Assembly (NCBI GenBank): GCA_964564735.1
Contig: CAZMCH010000162.1
Location: 1 to 5,301, forward strand
Direction of reading: 5' to 3'
Length of the DNA: 5,301 nucleotides
Source: CAZMCH01 sp964564735
GTDB taxonomy: Bacteria > Poribacteria > DTPJ01
A program made the position numbers and the translations under genes. Below the pieces are notes generated by a model, which saw nothing but the letters and a program-made list of their open reading frames with translations, was not told the origin of the DNA and searched no databases. How positions within the stretch are numbered: position 1 is the stretch's first letter; each line of letters begins with the position of its first letter. Positions 1 to 5,301 of the stretch are shown piece after piece.

Positions 1-286
1 GCCCCCATTGAGTCCTTATTGGCACAACCTTATCGGGAGTAATCTCATCATTACAATTTCGACAGCGTTCAATTGGATAGACATTTTCTTCTGAGCAATT
101 TTGACAGATAAAGATAACCCTTTTGGGACGTATAAGCATATAAAAAGGGAAAAAAAATGGCATAAACAATGCAACACCAATAACCCATAATATACGATTT
201 GGAATTTTAAATCTTTTAGACTCAAAATAGACAAATACAGCGCTAACTAATTGCATAATTAGAAGAAATGGCAAAAATTCACTCAT
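1..286 (-). CDS. Membrane-anchored zinc-ribbon protein, 3' part missing (runs off left edge)
   Basis: The frame opens with ATG at 286-284 (MSEFLPFLLIMQLVSAVF...) and stays open to base 1, giving 95 residues with no stop, so the C-terminus lies outside the window. AAAGG sits about nine bases upstream of the ATG and supports this start. Two hydrophobic stretches, residues ~4-21 and ~33-52, look like transmembrane helices. They are followed by a basic RPKR and then a zinc ribbon: CQNC (61-64), ten residues, CRNC (75-78). The positive-inside rule suggests the ribbon is cytoplasmic, which is an inference. Small membrane proteins with a zinc ribbon are common and mostly uncharacterised, and I cannot give a function. 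It reads in the same direction as the upstream amidohydrolase but is separated from it by a 200-base gap filled with an inverted-repeat element, so it may be a separate transcription unit. A competing minus-strand frame at 16-234 is rejected because it lacks this domain logic. Confidence 0.72.
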   Translation of the reverse strand, partial: MSEFLPFLLIMQLVSAVFVYFESKRFKIPNRILWVIGVALFMPFFFPFYMLIRPKRVIFICQNCSEENVYPIERCRNCNDEITPDKVVPIRTQWG

Positions 287-306
287 TCAAATAGACCTTT
301 ATTTGT

Positions 307-484
307 TTGGACAATAATGGTCAACCAGATTAATTATTTATAGAACGCTGATTAAACGGATTTGGCAGATTAAAGCGGATAAAATCAATTAAATACTAAA
401 TCAGCGTCAATCCGCTTAATCCGTTTCATCCGCGTTCTATTCCTAGAAAAATTAATATGGTTTACCAATAGTCCTATCGTCCAA
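307..484. repeat. Imperfect inverted-repeat element (MITE-like or REP-like)
   Basis: This element nearly fills the gap between the amidohydrolase stop and the zinc-ribbon gene. The best core pair is 341-362 against 418-439, with 20 of 22 bases matching; both arms read TAGAACGC then AAACGGATT outside-in. The pairing continues outward: 318-338 (TGGTCAACCA then ATTAATT) matches the reverse complement of about 447-467 with about three mismatches, and the outermost TTGGAC at 307-312 pairs with GTCCAA at 479-484. Small indels of about 5-6 bases separate the paired blocks. The inner part is built from roughly nine-base units containing ATCCG/CGGAT. No ORF lies inside it and I see no clear target-site duplication. 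It could be a non-autonomous mobile repeat, and as RNA it would fold into a long hairpin. From memory, similar 'AATCCGTTTCATCCGCG' repeats are dispersed in many environmental bacterial genomes. Confidence 0.72.
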
Positions 485-486
485 TA

Positions 487-1752
487 TTATATATCTTTCG
501 GCAAACCATATAGCTTGATGGCATTTTCTCTGAGCATTTTATAAACTAGATCGATAGCAACTCTTTTGCTTAAAAAATCACGCTCAACTTTTTGAGCTAA
601 AACATCAGCAATACATGATCTAGCCATAATCAGATGAGCATATATAAATTCAGGATAACCGACATCAGAGCCAAAGCCAAGTATCCTATCACCCGGAACG
701 AGGTCGAGCCATTCATTAAGGCTTTGCCTACTGCCTTCCATCGTTATAACATACATCCAGCACATATTAAGCCATACGTTAGGATAATGCTTTGCTAACA
801 TGCCGATCTCACGACTATATGGATAACCAGCATGAAAAAGGTCAAATTTTGTTGACTTATTCGCGCTAATAAGTGGAATTAGATGAATAGGATTTGAATC
901 GGGAACATTACCCCAAGTTCCCTGCACCCCAGTATGTATCTGAAAGACGATGCCCATATCGCCTGCCAGACCTGCAAGGAAGAAGATGATATAATCTTGG
1001 AGTTGTTTTATCTCATCAGCAGAGAGATTTCCACCACCCAAAGCCTTTGCAAAAATGTTGCTTGCGACATTTTCAGGAATGTTCTCAGACCAAAGCGTTC
1101 TTCCGTAGGCGTGGGCAAGCTTTATACCGACTGAGCCTCTTTCGCAATATTCTTCCGTCAGATCGGCTAATGCTTGTTTCAGTGATTTTAGACTATCAAT
1201 ATTTGCATTTAAATATTTTTCAAGAAAATTTCTTGTGTCTTTATCATGCAGATTAAGTGCAGATTCCATCCTAAGAACTGCGGTAAAGTATTCAGACTCC
1301 CATTCCTCAAACCAAGGGATGTTTCGAACTTGTGTTGCTAAATTGCAAACGTTTTTTGTAACATGATGATACCAATTAGGATCAGATGTTTTGTTTTTAA
1401 TATTCTCATTTAGCTTTTCCCAATTATCATCTGTAACGTCATCATCTTCCATGTCGAAAAGTTCACGATACATGACAACGTTATGTCTCCAATATGAGAC
1501 ATTGTGAGTCCTTTCAACGACTGATTTTAGTATCTGCCATTTTTCAGCATCGGACTTTGCATCAGCATATAGTTGACCAGAACCTTTGCCAGTTGCGGAG
1601 CCAATCTCACGTTCATAATAGCTCATGAGATTAAAGAGGTTAAGTTCACCCATATTATAATATGCACTTTTTAAGGTTGTATGTGAATGGCAATCAATAG
1701 TTCTTATGCCCTGCATTATTTCCAATAATTCATCACGAAAGCAGTTACCCAT
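487..1752 (-). CDS. Amidohydrolase-superfamily metal-dependent hydrolase or isomerase (TIM barrel)
   Basis: This is a complete 421-residue cytoplasmic protein with no signal peptide. Residues matching the amidohydrolase metal site appear in order: IDCHSH (His22, His24) on strand 1, Lys211 in VGIKLAHAYGR, His273 in FQIHTG, His307 in DLFHAGYPY, and Asp363 in GFGSDVGYPE near the C-terminus. This pattern fits the Amidohydro_2 type. A long, mostly helical insert (about 30-205) carries WRHNVVMYRELFDMEDDDVTDDNW, broken here as WRHNVVMYREL then DDVTDDNW, which recalls the helical insert of uronate isomerases (UxaC). The similarity is distant, so uronate isomerase is only an alternative. The substrate is unknown. 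AAGGAG lies eight bases before the ATG, inside the 3' end of the LamG gene, whose stop is three bases upstream, so the two are probably translationally coupled. The TAA at 489-487 lies two bases from the inverted-repeat element. Confidence 0.88.
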   Translation of the reverse strand: MGNCFRDELLEIMQGIRTIDCHSHTTLKSAYYNMGELNLFNLMSYYEREIGSATGKGSGQLYADAKSDAEKWQILKSVVERTHNVSYWRHNVVMYRELFDMEDDDVTDDNWEKLNENIKNKTSDPNWYHHVTKNVCNLATQVRNIPWFEEWESEYFTAVLRMESALNLHDKDTRNFLEKYLNANIDSLKSLKQALADLTEEYCERGSVGIKLAHAYGRTLWSENIPENVASNIFAKALGGGNLSADEIKQLQDYIIFFLAGLAGDMGIVFQIHTGVQGTWGNVPDSNPIHLIPLISANKSTKFDLFHAGYPYSREIGMLAKHYPNVWLNMCWMYVITMEGSRQSLNEWLDLVPGDRILGFGSDVGYPEFIYAHLIMARSCIADVLAQKVERDFLSKRVAIDLVYKMLRENAIKLYGLPKDI

Positions 1753-1755
1753 CTA

Positions 1756-2484
1756 CTATACTCCTTTTTTGATATTGCCCCATGTAGCAGAGAGTTTTCC
1801 AATAGTTTCTACTGAAGCACCGCTCATTGATTTTTTGATCTCTTCCTCTGTAAGTCCACGACTATAAAGCTTAACTTCATCAACCATGCCTGTAAACCAA
1901 TCTCTGCTTTCCTGAGTTCCGCCGATGACAAAGCTTGCAGTATTTGCAGGTATTGCAACATTTGTAGCCAATTCAGCCTTCATTTCACCATTAAGGTATA
2001 TTCTGACAGCTTTACCGTCATAAGTTCCAACAACGTGAGTCCACTCATTAGCTTTTATGCTGTTGGCAGGAGTATCAAGCGTGCTTCCTCCGCTATAGTG
2101 CATCCTGACATAAGCTGACGGATTAATGAACATGCCGTAAGTTATATCACCTTTTACACCGAAACTCATCCATGCGTTGAAATTAGCAGGATTAATCCAT
2201 GTTTCAATTGTTATAGCATTTGTAATATCAGCGAAACTGTCTGAGTGTGGCACTTCAACTTTTTGAGTTTTTCCACCATCAAATTTCAATGCTTTGCCGA
2301 ACTTGCCATCGACCCATTCGGGATTTCTTATAATCTTTCCATCATTTTTATTTCCGCTTGAATCGCCAGCAACATCACCTTTGCCTTCGTCAAATTTCCA
2401 ATAACCAATAAGACCTTCTTCTGCAGAAAAAGCAAAAGAGACAAAAAACAAAGCAAATAACACAAATAAACAAAATGTCTTCAT
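1756..2484 (-). CDS. Secreted LamG / concanavalin A-like lectin-fold protein
   Basis: This is a complete 242-residue protein. Residues 1-20 form a clear Sec signal peptide: MK, a Phe/Leu/Val-rich core, then AFS before AEEG, with cleavage near residue 20-21. The rest is a single LamG-like jelly roll (Laminin_G_3 type, ~24-210). It starts GLIGYWKFDEG with DSSGN following, then has ITIETWINP (91-99), NEWTHVVGTYDG (146-157), VRIYLNGE (160-167) and GMVDEVKLYSRGLTEEEI (199-216), all family hallmarks. No catalytic motif, lipobox or membrane anchor is visible, so a glycan-binding or structural role outside the cytoplasm is the likely one, and its ligand is unknown. A short tail (VETIGKLSATWGNIKKG) follows the domain. 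The ATG overlaps the GH57 stop as ATGA (2484-2481), and AAAGGA lies eight bases upstream within GH57, indicating coupled translation. A secreted protein wedged between two cytoplasmic enzymes is unusual. Confidence 0.9.
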   Translation of the reverse strand: MKTFCLFVLFALFFVSFAFSAEEGLIGYWKFDEGKGDVAGDSSGNKNDGKIIRNPEWVDGKFGKALKFDGGKTQKVEVPHSDSFADITNAITIETWINPANFNAWMSFGVKGDITYGMFINPSAYVRMHYSGGSTLDTPANSIKANEWTHVVGTYDGKAVRIYLNGEMKAELATNVAIPANTASFVIGGTQESRDWFTGMVDEVKLYSRGLTEEEIKKSMSGASVETIGKLSATWGNIKKGV

Positions 2485-3701
2485 TTTAAATTTCCTTTCT
2501 CTGCGACCTTATAGGCAACAGCCTTCTGAAAGTCGTATAAAACTGTGAAAAAGTTACCAATTGCTTTCCATATAGAACCATAGTGACTAAAATAGCCATG
2601 AACATCACCATCACCAAGCCATTTATTGCACATAAAATAAAGATGGTCTGATGTTTGTAGATAACGCCATATTCTGATAAATTTTTCTTCACCAGTTTTC
2701 TTAACAAGCGTTTCCATGTCTTTGAGTATGCCAAAAGCTGATTTTTGCGTGTCGTTTCCCAGCCATGCGCTACTATCTCGTTCAAGGTCTGCCCATGAGA
2801 TTGTGCTGTATTCAAAAACGTCAATTTCATCTCTTGGCGGGATATTTGCAACTTCAGATGGAGTGCCAAAAAGCAAATTATCATGTTTGATGATCGCATC
2901 GGGCATGTGGCGTAGAAATTCAAGGATGCCTGTCTCACGCCACTGATGCTCGCCAAAAGTTTCATAATCAATGAATATGTTGCATGTTTCGCCGTCTATG
3001 CCACTAACCCATGATGCAAAGTTGTCTGCGGTAATAGTCTTATGCGTGAAACGATAGCCGACCTCGTCGCTGACGCCATAATTCCTAAGCAGAACTTTTA
3101 TATCCGATCCCTTTGCTTTGTAAACGTAGTCAGGTGAACGCCATTTAAGCACATGCTGAAGACCTTCTGTCAGGATTGCTTTAAAACCCATGTTATGGAC
3201 TTCTTTAGCGATGGCGTTATTATAAAGCAGTTCGGTATTTCTAAATGTCGTTGGTCTTTGCCCAAATAGCTTTTCTATTTTATCGCTTTGTAACATAACC
3301 TGTTCTTTAAATTCATTATGTGACTCAAAAAGGCTTGCCAACGAATGATAATATGTCTCTCCAAGAAACTCAACGCAACCTGTATCCGCAAGCCTCTTAA
3401 AAAGATCGATTAAATCAGGTCTGAACATTTCACATTGATCAAGGAATGTTCCAGACATACTGAAAGCTACTTTGAAAGGCTTACCTGTGTTTTTGAGTCT
3501 CTCAACATTTGATAATATAATCTCCGTAGCGGGAAAATAACAATTATTCGCAGTTCTGTTAAAGACAAGGCTGTTTAGCCCATCATTAAAGTATGTCTTT
3601 TCAAGGTCTTCACGATAGCCCTGATTAAAAAAGCCAATAGGGTCAATTTCGTTTAGCCTTCTAGGCTGGTGTATCTGAAAATAAAACGTTACATAAGCCA
3701 T
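2481..3701 (-). CDS. Glycoside hydrolase family 57 protein (alpha-amylase-like)
   Basis: This complete 406-residue protein has no signal peptide, so it should act in the cytoplasm, probably on alpha-glucan such as glycogen or maltodextrin. The five GH57 conserved regions can be read in order: HQP at 11-13 (FQIHQPRRL), SGTFLDQ at 83-89, FRNTELLYN at 153-161 with the nucleophile Glu157, IDYETFGEHQW at 244-254 with the acid Asp245, and STISWADLERDSSAWLG at 299-315. Both catalytic acids are present, unlike the 'amylase-like' GH57 homologues known to have lost one or both. The whole resembles the short archaeal and bacterial GH57 alpha-amylase group rather than amylopullulanases or branching enzymes. 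The ATG is supported by HQP lying at the usual distance of about ten residues. The nearest GGGAG is 14 bases upstream, which is long for a Shine-Dalgarno. The gene overlaps the LamG start by four bases. No glycogen synthase or glycosyltransferase partner is in view. Confidence 0.9.
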   Translation of the reverse strand: MAYVTFYFQIHQPRRLNEIDPIGFFNQGYREDLEKTYFNDGLNSLVFNRTANNCYFPATEIILSNVERLKNTGKPFKVAFSMSGTFLDQCEMFRPDLIDLFKRLADTGCVEFLGETYYHSLASLFESHNEFKEQVMLQSDKIEKLFGQRPTTFRNTELLYNNAIAKEVHNMGFKAILTEGLQHVLKWRSPDYVYKAKGSDIKVLLRNYGVSDEVGYRFTHKTITADNFASWVSGIDGETCNIFIDYETFGEHQWRETGILEFLRHMPDAIIKHDNLLFGTPSEVANIPPRDEIDVFEYSTISWADLERDSSAWLGNDTQKSAFGILKDMETLVKKTGEEKFIRIWRYLQTSDHLYFMCNKWLGDGDVHGYFSHYGSIWKAIGNFFTVLYDFQKAVAYKVAEKGNLK

Positions 3702-3810
3702 AATCTATTTTTCATCTCCCAATCGCAAGTAATTGCCTTATTTTACCCACCCCTTAATCCCCTCCCAAGAGGGGAAAAATGAAAGGTGCGTTATTTTCAT
3801 CAAAAATAAA
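3702..3810. repeat. Intergenic gap with a CCCCTC hairpin repeat
   Basis: This gap separates the glycyl radical enzyme stop from the GH57 start. A seven-pair hairpin lies at 3758-3764 with 3769-3775 (TCCCCTC, loop CCAA, GAGGGGA), preceded on the plus strand by CCCACCCCTTAA at 3746-3757. From memory, this 'CCCCTTAATCCCCTCCCAAGAGGGG' type of sequence (split here as CCCCTTAAT and CCCCTCCCAAGAGGGG) recurs in many environmental bacterial genomes, so it is probably a dispersed repeat. On the transcribed minus strand it lacks a following T-run, so it is not a classic terminator. A weaker A+T stem, ATGAAA/TTTCAT at 3800-3795 and 3784-3779 and followed by five Ts on the minus strand, could weakly terminate the upstream transcript. 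Confidence 0.5.
3740..3768 (-). promoter_or_regulatory. Possible sigma70-type promoter for GH57-LamG-amidohydrolase
   Basis: On the minus strand TTGGGA (3768-3763, four of six to TTGACA) is followed after exactly 17 bases by TAAAAT (3745-3740, five of six to TATAAT). That would start transcription near 3733, about 30 bases before the GH57 ATG. The -35 overlaps the hairpin repeat, so the match may be chance. It is offered only because the gap is large enough for an independent promoter and the three downstream genes are coupled. Confidence 0.22.
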
Positions 3811-5301
3811 TTAGATAAATTGCTGAGTCCTTTGAATAATCATATCTTGCCATTCCTTGCTAAGCGTATTGAATCTAGCACTCCAGCCAGATATTCTGAC
3901 AGCAAGGTTTGGATATTTATCGGGATTATTTTGTGCATCAATGAGCATATCAGAATCAATGATGTCTATATTAAGGTAAAATCCGCCTAAATCAAGGAAA
4001 CTTCTTAACAACGAGATCATTGATTCAAGCCCATCTGCTCCCTTAATACAAGTCGGATGTATCTTTAATTCAAGCGTTCCGCAGTTTGGCAGACGCTCAA
4101 AATTCATCTTGCAATAGGACTTTATTACGCCTGTGGGACCATATTTATCGGTTCCCGGTGTTGGCGAGAAATTTGTTGCAAGCAAATCGCCAATCTTGAA
4201 ACCATGCGCTGTCGCTTTTCTATGATCACGCCATCCAATTTCACGCCCAAAGGTGCTTATGCCTGCTGGTCTTTTTACGCCATTTCGTTCAGGAGTTTGC
4301 CAGACAATATCCGTATAATCATCAAAAAGCCTTTGCATTATTTCGTCAACTTCGTCATTGTCATTGCCATAAAAATCAAATCTATTGCGTATCATTCTAC
4401 GCAATGGCTCATGCCCTTCCCAATTATTGCGGAGTATTTCAATAAATTCTTTGAATGATAATGCTTGCTCATCAAAGATAAGTTTTTTCAGGGCATATAA
4501 GCTATTGCAGGTATCCGCCATCCCGCCAGCATGAGGGGCAAGCACAACATATTTTGGACCTCTATCATAATATCCCCGTCCTTTTTCTATACAACCATCA
4601 ATAAGCATGGATATAAGCGTTGCTGGATGACCACCAGTAAAAACGTTGTCTAAATGATTATGAAGCGACTCAATTCGTCTTGATAATTCGTCTATATATG
4701 CTTCATAAAGAGCATCAAAATTATCAAATTCAGGGATAGGCTTTGATTGCTCATTAAGACCTATTACATGTTGGAGTATCTCAAGTGTATCAAATGGCGC
4801 ATAGCTAAAAGCAGTCTTCCCGGGGATGATTATCTCCCAACATCCATCATTGGCATAGCATCTAGCTTCTTCAATAGGATAGCCAAAATCTGTTAGTGCT
4901 TTAATAGCAACATCCTCATTATAAACAGAAACGATCCCTCCGCCCATTCTTTGCGTTTCTGCAATACGCCTCAAAAGCTTTTCGGGAGTATTTTTATTAA
5001 TTCTGACAGCAACTGGAAAATCGCTAATATGCAATTCCTCAACAATATCAAGAACAAGATAAATTACAGGATTTGTTACATCATTTCCTTCTTTATCTAT
5101 ACCAGAAAGGACGATATTTTGATAGTGTTGTGCATCGCCAGAGCCGGGGGATTCATTGGCTCCTATCCATTCTGTTCCTTTAATCCAAAAATGTGCAAGA
5201 ATCTCTCTTGCTTCATTTATTGTTATGTTTTCTTCCATTAAGTCCTTTTCCAGATATTGCCCTAGCATTTCGTCAATACGACCCAAGCCAGACCAATTTC
5301 C
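3811..5301 (-). CDS. Glycyl radical enzyme (PFL / glycerol-dehydratase family), N-terminus beyond right edge
   Basis: The frame is open through the right edge (GNWSG precedes the TTG at 5286), so this is a 496-codon C-terminal fragment; family members have about 750-850 residues. A start at 5286 would be an artefact of the edge. Counting from that TTG, PFL-domain sequence begins with GRIDEMLGQYLEKDL (2-16). The catalytic Cys149 sits in NDGCWE with Glu151 as the probable base (bases 4842-4840 encode the Cys). The C-terminal glycyl radical domain runs from about 347 and ends in RISGWSARF, with the radical Gly467 at bases 3888-3886. GCxE rather than the CC pair of true pyruvate formate-lyase points to the dehydratase/lyase type, such as diol, choline, hydroxyproline or similar eliminases. 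The substrate cannot be read. The enzyme is oxygen-sensitive and needs a radical SAM activase, which is not in the window. It reads toward GH57, 109 bases away. Confidence 0.9.
   Translation of the reverse strand, partial: GNWSGLGRIDEMLGQYLEKDLMEENITINEAREILAHFWIKGTEWIGANESPGSGDAQHYQNIVLSGIDKEGNDVTNPVIYLVLDIVEELHISDFPVAVRINKNTPEKLLRRIAETQRMGGGIVSVYNEDVAIKALTDFGYPIEEARCYANDGCWEIIIPGKTAFSYAPFDTLEILQHVIGLNEQSKPIPEFDNFDALYEAYIDELSRRIESLHNHLDNVFTGGHPATLISMLIDGCIEKGRGYYDRGPKYVVLAPHAGGMADTCNSLYALKKLIFDEQALSFKEFIEILRNNWEGHEPLRRMIRNRFDFYGNDNDEVDEIMQRLFDDYTDIVWQTPERNGVKRPAGISTFGREIGWRDHRKATAHGFKIGDLLATNFSPTPGTDKYGPTGVIKSYCKMNFERLPNCGTLELKIHPTCIKGADGLESMISLLRSFLDLGGFYLNIDIIDSDMLIDAQNNPDKYPNLAVRISGWSARFNTLSKEWQDMIIQRTQQFI

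Noticed and set aside
16..234. A 72-residue minus-strand ORF rich in hydrophobic residues
   Set aside because: It overlaps the better frame starting at 286, which has a ribosome binding site, two helices and paired CxxC motifs.
934..1256. Two overlapping plus-strand ORFs
   Set aside because: Both are antisense to the amidohydrolase, short and without motifs, so they are coding shadows.
2486..2971. A 161-residue minus-strand ORF
   Set aside because: It lies wholly inside the GH57 gene in another frame and shows no domain features, while GH57 has all five family motifs.
3733..3990. An 85-residue plus-strand ORF that includes the hairpin repeat
   Set aside because: Its second half is antisense to the glycyl radical domain and its first half is repeat sequence; no convincing ribosome binding site or domain.
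4204..5241. Two plus-strand ORFs opposite the glycyl radical enzyme
   Set aside because: They are antisense to a strongly conserved protein and show no recognisable features.
3811..5286. A complete glycyl radical enzyme starting at TTG 5286
   Set aside because: The reading frame continues upstream to the window edge with family-like sequence and the protein would be about 300 residues short, so it is a partial gene.

Overview
The window comes from an AT-rich bacterial genome, and every supportable gene lies on the minus strand. The style of the proteins (a small secreted LamG protein, a divergent amidohydrolase, a glycyl radical enzyme, a GH57 amylase-like protein) and the dispersed 'AATCCG...' and 'CCCCTC' repeats suggest an uncultured bacterium with at least a facultatively anaerobic life. 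From memory, LamG proteins with a C-terminal 'GKL.xTWG.IK' tail are typical of Candidatus Poribacteria and similar uncultured phyla. That placement is an inference, and the sequence does not prove it.

Layout in transcription order, from the right edge leftwards. (1) 5301-3811 is the C-terminal two thirds of a glycyl radical enzyme of the PFL/glycerol-dehydratase family, cut by the right edge. It has a visible catalytic Cys (GCWE) and a glycyl motif (RISGWSARF). (2) A 109-base gap holds a C-rich hairpin repeat and possibly a weak promoter. (3) 3701-2481 is a complete GH57 amylase-like hydrolase with both catalytic acids. (4) 2484-1756 is a secreted LamG-fold protein that overlaps GH57 by an ATGA. 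(5) 1752-487 is an amidohydrolase-superfamily enzyme three bases downstream, with its ribosome binding site inside the LamG gene. (6) A 200-base gap is almost filled by an imperfect inverted-repeat element (307-484). (7) 286-1 is the N-terminal part of a two-helix membrane protein with a cytosolic-type zinc ribbon, cut by the left edge.

The three middle genes are packed tightly enough to be one translationally coupled operon. The combination suggests carbohydrate or uronate-type metabolism: an alpha-glucan hydrolase, a glycan-binding-like secreted protein, an amidohydrolase distantly reminiscent of uronate isomerases, and possibly an anaerobic radical lyase upstream. No pathway can be named from the sequence alone. 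No RNA genes, CRISPR arrays, transposase genes or attachment sites were seen. The main unexplained features are the inverted-repeat element and the unusual gene company of the coupled trio.
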